Assembly: GCA_001574975.1 (NCBI GenBank)
Contig: KQ965783.1
Location: forward strand, 1-64,000
Direction: 5' to 3'
From: Gonapodya prolifera JEL478
Lineage: Eukaryota; Monoblepharomycota; Monoblepharidomycetes; Monoblepharidales; Gonapodyaceae
Length of the DNA stretch: 64,000 nt
Every line of letters begins with the position of its first letter. The stretch's first letter is position 1. The position numbers and the translations under genes are program-made. Below are positions 21,523 through 33,264 of this stretch, piece by piece. The notes below the pieces were generated by a model, which did not search any database, was not told the origin of the DNA, and saw only the letters and a program-made list of their open reading frames with translations.

Positions 21523-24500
21523 TCATGCGTCTTCCTCCTCCTCATCACTCTCAGTCTGACCGCCACCCCCTTCAGCCACGCGCTCCTTATCGCAATCACA
21601 AACGCGGGCCCACCACTCGCTCATACTCCCCCCAAGGAGCCGCAGCCCCTCGCGCGCAGCAAACTGCCGCGCGACAGTCTTGCTACGGCAGTTGGGCACC
21701 CGTACGATTTCGTACCCGTGCACTGTGACCAGACCGCACCCGAGCGCGGATGTGTTTTGATCAGGTATTGATAGCGCAACGGGGATGGGCTCGGCAGCTT
21801 GTGGGATTGGTCTACTTGGCCGCCGCGCATCGCCATTTATGTCTGCATCCAAGACGGAGTCCGTGTCCGAATCCGAATCAGAATCGCCTATACGCATGCC
21901 CTGTCGTTGCTCCGGAGGTTCGTACCTTCAAAGGCCGTCAACTCATTTAGCTCTCAAACCTCACTCCACCAATCATCATACACAAATCTCCAACCTTAGC
22001 TTCACCTGTCTGCAGCACCGAGCACCGTACAGATCCGACAGCTGCGATATCGGATGTTTAGGAATCCGGTCCGGGTGCACGTATCGCTTCACAAAGGGCC
22101 GCAACATGTCCAGAACGATCTTAGCCGTTAGCGAAAAATTGAAATTCGAGTCCATGTAGATCCTGTACGACAGGGAATCCCATGCGGCCGGTCAAACCAT
22201 GACTTGAGACAATCAAAGGAAAACGGGCTACGCACGCTCCAATCACTGCTTCCAACACATCGCTCAGCACTTTGGGTGGGTCCAGATCCCGCCACCAATG
22301 CACTCCAATAGTCCCCTTTCCCACCGTCCGCTCTTCCACGTCTACGTCCAGTTCATCCGCTCCTCGCTGGTCCAACTGGCTGTCCCCATTGTTGAACTGC
22401 GCTGCACCGTCCTCCCCATCGCGTCCAACGTTCCATCTCCATCCCGAACTCTCTTCGCCTACCTCCACTTCTTCACCAAAACCTCCAAAGGCACCTATGA
22501 GCTTGCGGTCGCCGTGGTCGATCAACTTGTGCAAGCCGAGCTTGACGCAGAGGTACGCTTGGGTCTTGTTGTTGACGCTCAGTTGCCGCAGGAGCGTGAG
22601 CTGATACGGCGTAATGGAAGGGTACGACGTGAATAGGTGCGAAAGAAGGATAAAGTCGAACACGGCGTCCCCTTATCGGTAAGAGAACAGAGCATGACAT
22701 GAGAAGCAGCAAATATGAGTATGGCAAAACAGTCAGTAAGTACGGTGAACTTCGCTCCAAGGAGACAACACATACCAAGGAACTCCAATCTCTGATAGCT
22801 CTCCACTGGGGTATTCCGTGCAGTCCCGTGTGTGAGCGCAGTCAACACGAGCGCCTTTCTCTTGAACTCGTACCCCACCATCTTCTCCACATCTCTGACT
22901 CGCAACATGTATGCCGGCCCCAGTCCTTCTAGGGTGGCGATTCCACGGCACTCTTGGGTCACCACTGCGTCGACATCGACAACTTTGGGAACTTGCACTA
23001 CGTGCCCGATAATAGCACGGGCAAGATCTGCACCATGGTATCGCAAGGCGGCTCCAATGAGCGCTTCCACCGTGTCCGCAATCTGCTTTTTGGAAACGTG
23101 GATAGAATCGTTGGTGGCAGCGTCCAATTTCAGCTGGGTCCACTCGTTTCGGTTGACCGTCCGCCTCGAAACTGCAAAGATGTGCTCCCAACTCGCTCCA
23201 GTCTTCAGTGCGCGCTTCCAAAGGGTTCTGTTGTTGGTGTGGGCTTGGGAGCCGTCCGTCAGCGCGCCCTCGAGCCAGCGGGGGTGGGCGGCAACTAAAC
23301 TTTCGGCTACATGAAGCTTGAGGAACGAGTCGCCAAATGTTTCGAGGCGCTCGTAGTCGTACTCTGGTTGGAGCGGACCAGGAGCGATCGGATGGGACGA
23401 AGGTGACAGAGCGGGAAGAAGAAGATGCGGCGACGCAGGAAAGGGGAGATTAAGCCGGGCCAAGAAATCACAGATCGAAAGGAATCGGTGGAGAAGTGAC
23501 CACAGAGCAGGGAAGAGTCTCGCGTAGTCGAAAAGGGCGAACGCAATCGGGGACGTTTTGACAAATTGAGGCAGCAGATAGGGCGGACCTCGGTGCTTCT
23601 GCTTTCCCAAGTCAGGTGTCTCCTGTGAAGGCACATGAGACGGTGGAGGGGGCGGAGGTGGTCGATTGAAGTCCAGTCGGCCGCGTAGCGTCCGCACAGC
23701 AAGAAGAGGCTGTTGTCGATCAATAGATTCACGCTTCCCGAGACCAGACGAGAGGTAGTAGTCCCCCACACTGCGAATTTGTCCTCGTTTGTCAAGAGGA
23801 TACGGGAGCTGTGACCATGGATTTAGATTCTGGGCGACGGATGTGACAAGGTGAAAGCTGAAACGCAATAAACTGTGAGGTTTCCAGTTTGTTCAATCCG
23901 CGGCTTCGGCACACGCACCGATCTCTAACTTGGCTAATGACGACACTCCCTTTGATGGTTGATGTATCTGTCAAGGAAGTTGCCACTGGCTCACCAAGGG
24001 ACTGTTGCACCACATTCCAGTCAACCTCATATTCGTTCCCCCAGGAAGCAACGGGAGCGAGGTAGAATGCATATGAAGTGACTTCAGGATCCACTTTGGC
24101 TCGAAAATGAGGTTCCATCAGCTTCGACGAAAACGCTCTGAGGGACTGCCACTGGTCGCCGTTGAGGCTCAATTCTCGAGCAACTTTGACAATACTGAAC
24201 GTCTTCGGACGATTCGCACTTTCGTCCACGCCGTGCATTCGCAGATCCAGCTCAGCCCTGGTTCCCATTCCCAACGACACAAAACCAACGGGGAGTAGCT
24301 GCCCTTCTTCTTTCACGGCGCTAAGAAACCACTTGCGGGTCTCCGGCGCATCACTCCAGCAGCGTGGAATATATGGTGAAGCTGAAAGTAGAGGCTTCTT
24401 ATCATCACCGTACTTGGTGAGAAATTCGGCATCGAGAATAACCGGATCTTGCTGCGATTCCTCAGCACCTGGGATGGACGGTTGAAAGTACTCGTCCTAA

Positions 24501-27372
24501 AGGGAAAGTGAACACTCGGCTGACCATCATTCGCAAACTATGAACGGAACGTACCAGCCACTTGGCCTCGTACAACGCTTTCATGGCTTCTCTGGCCGCG
24601 GCTCTACGAGCGCTCCACCTGCTGCCCCACGGGATGTCACCTGACGTGAAATGCCTCAGTTCTGGGGGCAAAAGCGTTGGGAGCGTCACAGCCGCCGTAA
24701 ACATTCCGTCAATCTTCGATACCACATCAAATTCCGGTCGCGGTGCGAAATGCTTGTCGCTTGGAAGCTTTCCACAGAACCTAAACAGAGCTCCAACAAC
24801 TAAACCCATTGTGAGAACGGCAGTTGTGGTATTGGAGCGCAACCCGACTTGTGAGTCTGCTTCATAATCAGGGTCGGGCTCTTCAATGCCCATTAGCGTT
24901 GAACTGTTATTCGACAACAACGTGTTTCGAAGTTGTTCAGCTCCCTGTAGAAGCTTTGTGACCTGCCGAGCATGCCCGGTTTTGCTTCCATCGACCATAA
25001 AGTAGAACGATGATTGATGCTGTCTGGCACGGCCACGAGATTGAATATACGAAATTGTCGTCCGAGGAATGTCGAATCTATTATTATGGTAATGGCTTTA
25101 CGTTTTTTCAGGTTTTCTCCCGAAAAGAAAACAACACACCGAATGACCAAGTGGCAAGGTTGGACGTCGAGTCCTTCTTCGCCGACTTGTGTTGCAATCA
25201 TCAAATTGAGACGTCCCTTGGAAATGAGCATGATCAGCTGTCTTCTCAGCAAAGACCCACGAGAAAATGGAAAGATAGAGCACCTTTTTGAACTTGAAAA
25301 TCACACGATTCTGTTCCTTAAACGACATCTCCGCCATAGCAAACTTTGCTTTCACAATTTGCTCGTCCGCCTGTTTCGCTAACACCCGCCACGCTCCTCC
25401 AGGTTTGTACATATCTCTGGTTGCCTCGCCGTGTCCCACCAGGGAGGCTACCTTGATCCATTCCTTGGTAGGCTGATACTGGGACAGCAGCTCCGTAAGC
25501 GTCGCGGCGGTGATCCTTCTTTCAACGAACACGATCCCATTGAATTTGGTTCTCTCGCGGTGCTGGTTTAGAATTTCACACAGGGCGCGCACTTTCGGCG
25601 TCACAGTGGCATCTTGGGGTGGTGCCAACGGTACGCTGATGTACTCCGAAAGTGTTGAAACGATTTGCTGCGCGGCATATCGGGCAAACGATGTTGACAG
25701 TGTATACTCGTCTGTTTCGAGGTCTTCAAGGTCATCGTAGGGTGCACTAGAATCGCCAGATTTGTGGGTAGCTGCGGATGGGGAATCGAAGGCACCTTTT
25801 TGCAACCGTTTTGGAGTTGCGGATCCAAGCACATCTTTCCCAGAGGACGCTCCTAGGTCCACATCAAGTTTCCTCTTTAGCTCGATAATGAGACGTCGCA
25901 CCGATCTCTCAACGGCCCAGGTCCCTATTTCCTCCGCCAGATACCTCCTGTCCTCGACAATCTTGTTCAGCTTCCTCTTCTCTTTCTTCTCAAATTCATC
26001 CGCTTTATCCACAGATCGAGAAGCAAACCGAGGAATGTCTCCAAGAAGTCGGGTAACAGTCACGTCCAAGCGCTCAAACAGTGCAACTTGCCCCGGAGCT
26101 GCGGCAGGGGAGTACTTCATAATCCTGATAAAAGGTCGTGGGGCGTGCTGCCTGATAGCCTCAACGTCAGCAGAAGTGTACGGAATTGAAAATAGGGAGC
26201 GAGCGATGATCCTTTACAAAGTCAACGAACGTTGAATCAGATTAGCTTGGAACTGTGGCAAAAACTGTGATAAACATACTCAATGGTGTTGATATCGCCG
26301 CCGATCTTGGCAGGACTTGCCGTCATGGCAAATATTTTCGGACGGTGAGACATTTCTGTCGGAGCAAAACAGTCACGCATTACCTTTCACGTGGGTGATA
26401 TGACGGTGAGCACAAAGCGGAGCACCGAAAATGCAGAAAAATGCCCACTTGATTGTAAGGGTGGTTTTTGGCTGCGTGGTGAGCTTCATCTGTTCAGGAA
26501 TGGAATTGTAATTCTTCAGATTTTGTGGAGATGTCAACCCTTACCAAACACGATCAAATTAATATCACTCATAGAGACGTATCCTGAAGTCACAATGTGA
26601 AGAAAAACTACCGTCACAAGAGGATATCGTTGTAAAACGTGAGATTAGCAGTTAGCATCGCAACAGAGAGCTTACTTTGTGCTGTCATGACATGAACATC
26701 AAATTCCTCCAACTTCTTCAACCAGGTTTCTCGACTAAAAAAGTCGCATCCCATCTCGCCGCAATATCTGTGGGAAGAGTTAACCATGAGCGTGTGATGG
26801 TGCTTTGACACAATCAATTCGGCAACTCGCTTTTCACAACGAAGATTCAGGTTATTGCTGAGAACAGAATACTGCTGAAATACGAGAGGCACAAGGTTTA
26901 CAAGGAAGAATGCTGGTTGTATTCCATTTAGCATTCATTCAATTTCTGACCTTCGTTTTGTAACCCACTGAGCTTTCTCCTTCCTGACCCACTTTCGACT
27001 GCGAGGCGTTGACTCTCCCATATATGTCTGATAAGTAAAACCGCTATGTAGGTCTAAGGTCGCGAATTCAAGCAGAAGTCTGCTCTGGTTCTTCGTTCGG
27101 TCCAGTCCCCAACCAACAACCGAACCTTTCCCGTTCCAGTGTCAAGGACAGCGATTATGTTTTCCTTTTTGGCCTATTTTAGAGAATTGCGATTCCCGAT
27201 GAAAGGTGATCGCCGAAACAAAGCGCGATCGCCAAATTCATTATGTGATTCGCAGCAGCGAATTGTTTGAATCACTTGCTTTCTCGAAGAGCTCTGCCTG
27301 ATACGAGCGAGCAGCTGAAATTTTCACCAGATGTGCCTCCTCCTGTCGGGCAGAAGTCTGCGCTTCCGCCAT
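21523..27372 (-). CDS. Dicer-like ribonuclease III, full domain set
   Basis: Cuts double-stranded RNA into small RNAs for gene silencing. N-terminal helicase: SYQAELFEK, then ENIIAVLDTGTGKS (Walker A), VPLVFQQYSVL, KYCGEMGCDFFS, VMTAQ, SDINLIVF-DEAHHA box, KIFAMTASPAK, and after a long charged insert ATQVGEEGLDV and a YIQSRGRARQ motif VI. The dimerisation (DUF283) region includes AAREAMKALYEAKWL with GIEEPDPDY upstream. A region holding NPWSQLPYPLDKRG occupies the PAZ position. RNase IIIa has ERLETFGDSFLKL and KQIADTVEALIGAA; RNase IIIb has YQRLEFLGDAVFDFI and VLSDVLEAVIGAC, so all catalytic acids are present. A double-strand RNA-binding motif (VARQFAAREGLRLL) precedes an acidic end at 21523. 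Two introns use GC donors (27279-27174 and 26830-26768). One junction near 26650 lacks an obvious AG acceptor. The start at 27372 (MAEAQ) is favoured over an upstream in-frame Met at 27429. Confidence 0.93.
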
Positions 27373-27800
27373 AATGGAGGTCCGGTGATGTTGGTCGAGT
27401 GTTGCTTCAAGCGGAACTAACCCGGGCAAACACCTTGGTGATCCCCCTCACCTTCACCAGTTTTTTCCAACCATTGAAATGTCATAATCTGATTTAGAAG
27501 GACACTGCAAATTGTCCAAGAGATTTCATCACGTTCGTCTGGTTTTGTGGATATCTGTTTCTAAACAGCATTCCGCGAGGGGAATGGGATATGGCGGGAG
27601 AGTGGGTGCAGACTTTGTAAGAAAGAAGTATTTGGTCATCCATCACCCGACAGTCAGTTTCCTTTTTTGCACAGGACTACTTTTTTTTTTTTTTTCGAGC
27701 ACTGGACAAACGCAGTCGGCGAGAGCTCATCTTCCTCTTCTATATACACGGACATTTCTTCGCTCCGAAAACCTGCTTGGCTCCTTCTCCCTGCTGTCGG
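27373..27800. promoter_or_regulatory. Divergent promoter region between Dicer and the disordered-protein gene
   Basis: About 430 bases between two start codons facing away from each other. A T run at about 27682-27695 lies upstream of the plus-strand start. No TATA box stands out. Confidence 0.4.
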
Positions 27801-30800
27801 ATGGACGAAATTCCCGTCCCCTTCCAGCAAGCCGACAGCTCGGGGTCCACGACCACCCCGGGCGAAGAAATGAGATATCTTTACAATAAGAAAGAGGTAC
27901 GTGACTGTTTGGTCCGTCGAGTCACGAAGTACTGACAACGTCATCCATGAAGTTCCAGAATCCCACCAACCCGAACCATCCGTTGTTGGAACGATTGCCC
28001 TCGAATGGCTCGCCGAGCCATTCTCTTCCAGTCCCAGCCAACGAGACCCCGGTGCTGTCTGTGATAGGACCTCAAATCAAGGTGGTCTTTCTTCAATCAA
28101 CTCACATGGCGACACAGCACGAAAGAATTTCTTCGAGTCCAAAGTCAACTCCGTACATTGAAGAGCTAAGGGAACATGATGAAATGCCGCGCGACGAAAC
28201 CCCTGCTCTGCAACCAACTCGCCATTGGGAAAAAACTCGAAACGCTGGCGACACCAGGAACAGTACGGACTGTGACTGTTCACGAACATGTGGAAATTTG
28301 TCTCATAGACCTTTTTTATGATCGTTGGCTAGGTGCGACACAAGCGTCAAGCCCCAGGGTTTCAACAACCAAATCTGCCACCCGAAGCTCTGCTACCCGA
28401 AGCTTTATCATGTCACTTCCGATACCTCGCCAGCCGTCACTCACTGTTCAGATGATGTTTTTTACTGGGGCAACGCGCAGTCCACCCCCCGTTATTCGCG
28501 GAGGGTGGCACTCACCAGCTGCTGCTCCGCAATACGACGATCCGGATGAGCTGGCTGAACTGGGTATCGAGATTCTTGCCGAAGATGAAAACCGCAGCTT
28601 GATGGAATCTGGTACCACTGGGGGTCGCGTCTCCGCCCGAGATCACATCCGGGACTCTCGCTACACAGCTTCACCTGGTCAGGAGATCCCAGCCAAAATA
28701 GACGCAGTTCCTGTTGGATGGAGCTCTCTAAATTCATCTTGGGGGCCTATACAGCAAGGCTTGGGCGCACACGCACGTGTATCAGCGTTTGACCGAATGC
28801 CTGTTCATCGACCACCTCCTGGACTTACGACGGTGAACCCTGGGAAAGTTGCTGATCTGTCCAGTCTTTCCACGCAAAATACCCGGATGAGAAGACAGGA
28901 AGTGTTTAAGAGTGAACTTGAGGGACGTGTGGAGGTGCAACCCAAGAACAGTCCATCGCACTTTCGCGATTTTGTGGATCGCACTTCGCTTCTTCCGTCC
29001 TATGTGAGCACCTGCACAAATGTCCCAGACAGGAACATTTCGGTGTACGATGAACCAAATTTGAGAGACCAAGGTTGGAACGAAGAACCATTTACGCTTA
29101 TTGGAGAAGCACTGGAGAAAAATCAGCGCGAGTACACCAGATCTGCCTCGAGAATCAACGATGAGACAAGTCGCACTCTTGGCAGAGGTTCTCGGCAAGA
29201 AGCCAACAACGACATCAGCAGTTTCCGGGAAGAGCAAATCTCTTCTTCAGCAGTTGACGCTCGAGATCCTTTGGAAGAACAATTGGGGCGTTACGGTAAT
29301 AAGCCAGTGGCTGTACTTGAGACTGAAGCGTACGACTGGTCGGAAAGGGGAGCTCATATGAACCATGAAACGTCATCTTTGAAGACAAATCGGATCTGTC
29401 AGAGACCCATTCAGGCTGTTGATCGAAACTTCGATTCTCGCGAAGACAATGCTCGAAAATATGAAGATCGGGCCCGAACAGACATACTTGATTGGCCCAC
29501 CAGTTTATTGGAAGAGAGATTGGGACGCTATGCACAGTCAGAAGAGCGATCAAAAGATCATCTTGAAGAAAGACTCGGAAGATATGGCTCAGCGTCCGAA
29601 CAAGCAACAGGTCCAAGGCGTGACGTGGAGGATCTTCATTTTGGACACCCGGTGGCAAAATATGACGAGCAATTTCATCAAGGAGGTCGTACGTATCCAG
29701 TCGCCCACCTGCCTGAGAGAGAGGAGTGGGAAGAAAGCCACCTGCCACCTTTACGCGAGCTTGCACATCCTCGAGCGCTGCCAGCAGATGGGTGGGAGGA
29801 TCCCATCCAAGACATACATTATCGGGGTCGACGAGAAGTTCCCATCAACGGCCCGTCGTTCGTAGTGCGCGATGACTGGTACGAGGTGGATGTGGACGAA
29901 GCAGTGCCCCCAAAGCAAAACGACAGATCTTCCCACGATAAAACAGAGGGAGTCGAAGTGATGGGTGTCACAAAAACGTATGCTGACATGAGAGAGAGTC
30001 GAGAAGACCATTTTGACGTAAAGGAGAGTGCGGAAAAGCCTAAGGCAATTGACAAATGGAGGTCGCTTGCATTTCAACCAACACCTGAACACAACCCTGC
30101 ACTTGCAGCAGAGGTAAGTCCATTTGTCTTTGGTAATCAAGAATTAAAACATTACAGTTGACGCTAAGCTTGCTGCGGACCAGAGGAATCGCCTGCTTTT
30201 GAATCCAAATGCCGGAGCTATTTTCAGACAATCATTCGCTTAGTGAGTTTCGTCAGTTCTCATCTGATCATCACGAACATGCTCTGACACTTATTCTAAC
30301 AGTGCTCCAAAAGTGGACGGAATCTTCCAGAATCCAGAAAAGTGAGTGGTGGAACTTCTTCGATCATCCAAATCTGGTCAACTAAAATTGCATTCTTCAG
30401 GTCTGCGACCGCTACCCCAGCATCTTCCCCGCCAAGTGGGCGTATTGCCTCACAAGATGCACGAGAGAGTGGACGTACTGTCTCACAGGATGCACGAGTG
30501 CTTGTTGGGCTTTTACCTGCTCCCACAACCCCGCCTTCAGCCAAATCATCACCGAAGCTCAGCCTGCATTCACAACAGTCTACATCAACAACAAACTCAA
30601 ATCAAGAACCTATCTTAGCGAAAACACGCCCCGTGGAGCTTCTGCACGACTATTCCTTGCCAAGGCGACCTCCTCAACATCATCCGCTTCCTTCGAAACC
30701 CCGAGGATCACCTCCCACCGAGCCCCCAAGCACAATCACGCGCCACATTTCTGAAGCAAATTATCGACCTGCTCTAAGGAACCAAGAAAGTACTGGTCGT

Positions 30801-31294
30801 GGTCGTGGTTTCGCCCAACCAGACAGCCGTCCAGGCAATTCCAAGGGTGGAAAACGTGTTGTGGTGGACACGAGACTGATGGTTTGCATAATCGTGCTTC
30901 AACCGGTGAACTCTCTTACTAAAGATTCTTCCAGGGTTTCTTCCCTCCACCTCCACAAAGGTTGTCTATTGCACCCCAGGTGTGGTTTGTGATGGTAGGT
31001 AATCAATCTCTTATTCTGGACCAAAATCTTATGGGTTTGGGTACTATGCGAGTCCATCACTCTTTTGGACGGAACTAAGTTCCCGTTCAAGGTGAGGTCT
31101 GGTCCAGCACGACTGGTTGCGTCATTACTCACGCCGCATTGTGATTGCAGGTGTACAAACAAGGCACTTCCGCCGAGCTCCCAGGCGAGTTTTCTCACCG
31201 ACTGTCTCTTTTGGAGGACAAGTACGGAATCTCGGACGCGGAGAAGAATGCTGCGTTCACTACATTTCGAGAGTATTTCGACAGAGACTCGTAA
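27801..31294 (+). CDS. Large disordered protein with LEERLGRYG-type repeats, unrecognised
   Basis: Starts MDEIPVPFQQ at 27801 and ends SRDS-type tail (REYFDRDS) at 31294. Early introns GTACGTG...AAG (27897-27951), one near 28080-28115, and GTACGG...TAG near 28263-28330 join in frame. The main exon runs to about 30113 and is charged, Arg/Glu/Ser-rich and without globular motifs. It carries DPLEEQLGRYGN, SLLEERLGRYAQ and HLEERLGRYGSA, three copies of a nine-residue motif. Later exons encode a Pro/Ser-rich region with two RxxSQDAR repeats and end in a more compact C-terminal block (VWFVMSITLLDGTKFPFK, LPGEFSHRLSLLEDKYG) that may be the conserved domain. The junction near 30114-30157 (consensus GTAAGT donor, TTACAG acceptor) leaves the frame off by one base. 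No function can be assigned. Confidence 0.7.
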
Positions 31295-31576
31295 CAATGT
31301 ACTTTCGTTTATACCACCGAACTTCACACCCTTTCTCACAGGTGCAACACGATGATTGGGAAAGACACGCAAAGCATGTGTATACAAATGAGATGATCCA
31401 AATAATATCAAGATCCAAAAAGATAGGCAGACAGTGTGACATCGATTTGGCCATGAAGGAATGTTACCCCTCGATATGATTTGTAATCGTTTTGTACAAA
31501 AAGAAAAGTGACACCAATGATTATGTCATTAATTACAGTTGCATTTGGGGTATTTGTTGCATTTTCGCCATATCGT
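31295..31576. other. Tail-to-tail intergenic region
   Basis: About 280 bases between two converging genes; AT-rich and without other features. Transcripts from both sides may overlap here. Confidence 0.4.
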
Positions 31577-33017
31577 TCATCGCATCTTCCTCGATGTCAG
31601 ACCGCGGCTGACCAGGGAGCTCACCACCACCTTGCTCGGTTCTTTCGGCTCTTTCGAGTGCTTGACACCATCCTTGGACAGGGCTCCGACCGCCGTTTTC
31701 TTCGCGGGGGCGTCAAAGTCCGGTTTGGCTGGTTTGGCCGGTCGAATGCGTTTGGAAGGCTCCGGGAGCAACGAAGGGGAGAGTGTACGCTGGAGGTTGC
31801 ATTCCCGCGATTGAGTCGCAGTACGCATCCCTGTGACCAACGAGACCGCCCTCACCTTTGTCGGACTGTCGGGCTTCATGCGGCCGGTGGTCGTCGCGGG
31901 TGGCGCGTTCTCCGAATCCTCCACGCTCATGCGTGGCAATGTACGGCGGGTCGCGGGTGGTTGAGATACTCGTGCAGTAGTGCGGGTGAGAGGTCGAGTG
32001 GGGATTCGGGATGGAGCGGTGGGAGGGGAGACGGAGGGTTGAGGCTGAGTTTGCCTTGTGGTGCGACGGGTAGGAGCCACGATGGTGGTCGAGGTGGTAG
32101 ACGTGGTAACGCGGCTTGCTGAAATGGATTTTGCGGTGGCAGTGGTTGTGGTGGTTGTGGTGGTGCGATGGGTAGTGGTGGATTGCGATGGCTGCACCGA
32201 TGAGGGCCTGGATGAAGACGACCTTACAGTCTTCAAAAGTGTGAAAAAATCCTTCAGTCATTTGGTATCAACATCATGCAAACTTAAAGAAACGTACCAC
32301 GGTAGCAACAGCGATTGTGTTTGATACTTCGAGACCACCCTCAACTTCAACGTCGAATGCCGGCGACAAATCTTGCAGCACATCATCCACCTCTGAAGCT
32401 ACAGTGTTTCCATCCTCCGCATTGCGGTCATCGCGCTTCTCGGAGCGTGCAGGTTTCTGCTTCGGGTCGTTTGAATACACCCCCGTTTTCGGACATCGGT
32501 TTTCCTTGTCCCAAATGTGACGAAAGCAGGGACATGTGGTTGGATGACCAGGGTGACTGCATTCACAGGTTCGATGGCGTGGTGGATCGGGCGCATCGCT
32601 CCTTGGAGACTTCCGAGAGGGTTGCCTTGGGGGACCCGATTTGACAGCCGTGGAGGTTCCTGGCTTTACCGACGACGGAATTACAGCAACCTTTGTGGTA
32701 GGTGCGGTTTGGGGAGATTTGGAAGGCTTATTCGCTGGAATCACTTTGGATGGCTTTAGAGAGGGACCTGGAGATGATTTCAACGCCTGCTTCTGGCCAG
32801 TTGATCCGAGAGGTTGCCGTCTGAGAAGAGAAGACTTTGTCTGTGGAATGTAAGGTGCGGGAGGTGGAGCGTTCAAGTCCTTTGCCGAGAATGGTTTCGG
32901 AGCGAGGATCCTGGCGTTTGCTGGCTTTGCGAGTCCAAGAGGAGCCTTTTTGGCCAACGGCGGTGCAGAGGTTGATTCCATGTCAGAAAATACTGCGAAA
33001 GAGGCCTTAACGGGCAT
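31577..33017 (-). CDS. Basic Pro/Thr-rich protein with Cys/His cluster and KEN box, unrecognised
   Basis: Two main exons joined by an intron with donor GTACGT (about 32297) and acceptor TTTGAAG (about 32230), in frame. The N-terminus (MPVKASFAVFSD or, alternatively, MESTSAPPLAKK) is followed by repeated short basic-proline blocks such as KAPLGLAKP and RRQPLGSTG. A compact Cys/His cluster CECSHPGHPTTCPCFRHIW directly precedes DKENRCP, which contains a KEN box, the APC/C degron. The second half is a long Thr/Pro/Ser region with a run of Thr and ends SRGLTSRKMR. KEN plus RxxL-like motifs would fit a cell-cycle-regulated protein, but this is motif-level inference. It could also be a protein unique to this lineage. 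Confidence 0.6.
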
Positions 33018-33264
33018 GGATTAGGAGGAGGAGATATCGATGCCGTTGGCGATACGAGGGTTGCTGACAAGGCGGATCAAGGCGTGCGATGGGAGGCGCA
33101 GCACCCGATGCGTGTTGAAGTGGATAGAGAGAGTCGATGCGCGAGCCTGCGGCTTCCTGCTCGGTCGCTAGTGTGAGTTGTTGGGAACCGGGATCCGCTT
33201 CGTGCACGGTGTCACCTCGAGCCAGGTTCTGTGGTCACACTCGAACCATTTCATTCGATTGAAA

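Noticed and set aside
28176-29237. Antisense open frames opposite the disordered-protein exon
   Set aside because: They have no similarity to known proteins and lie opposite an exon supported by splice joins and internal repeats.
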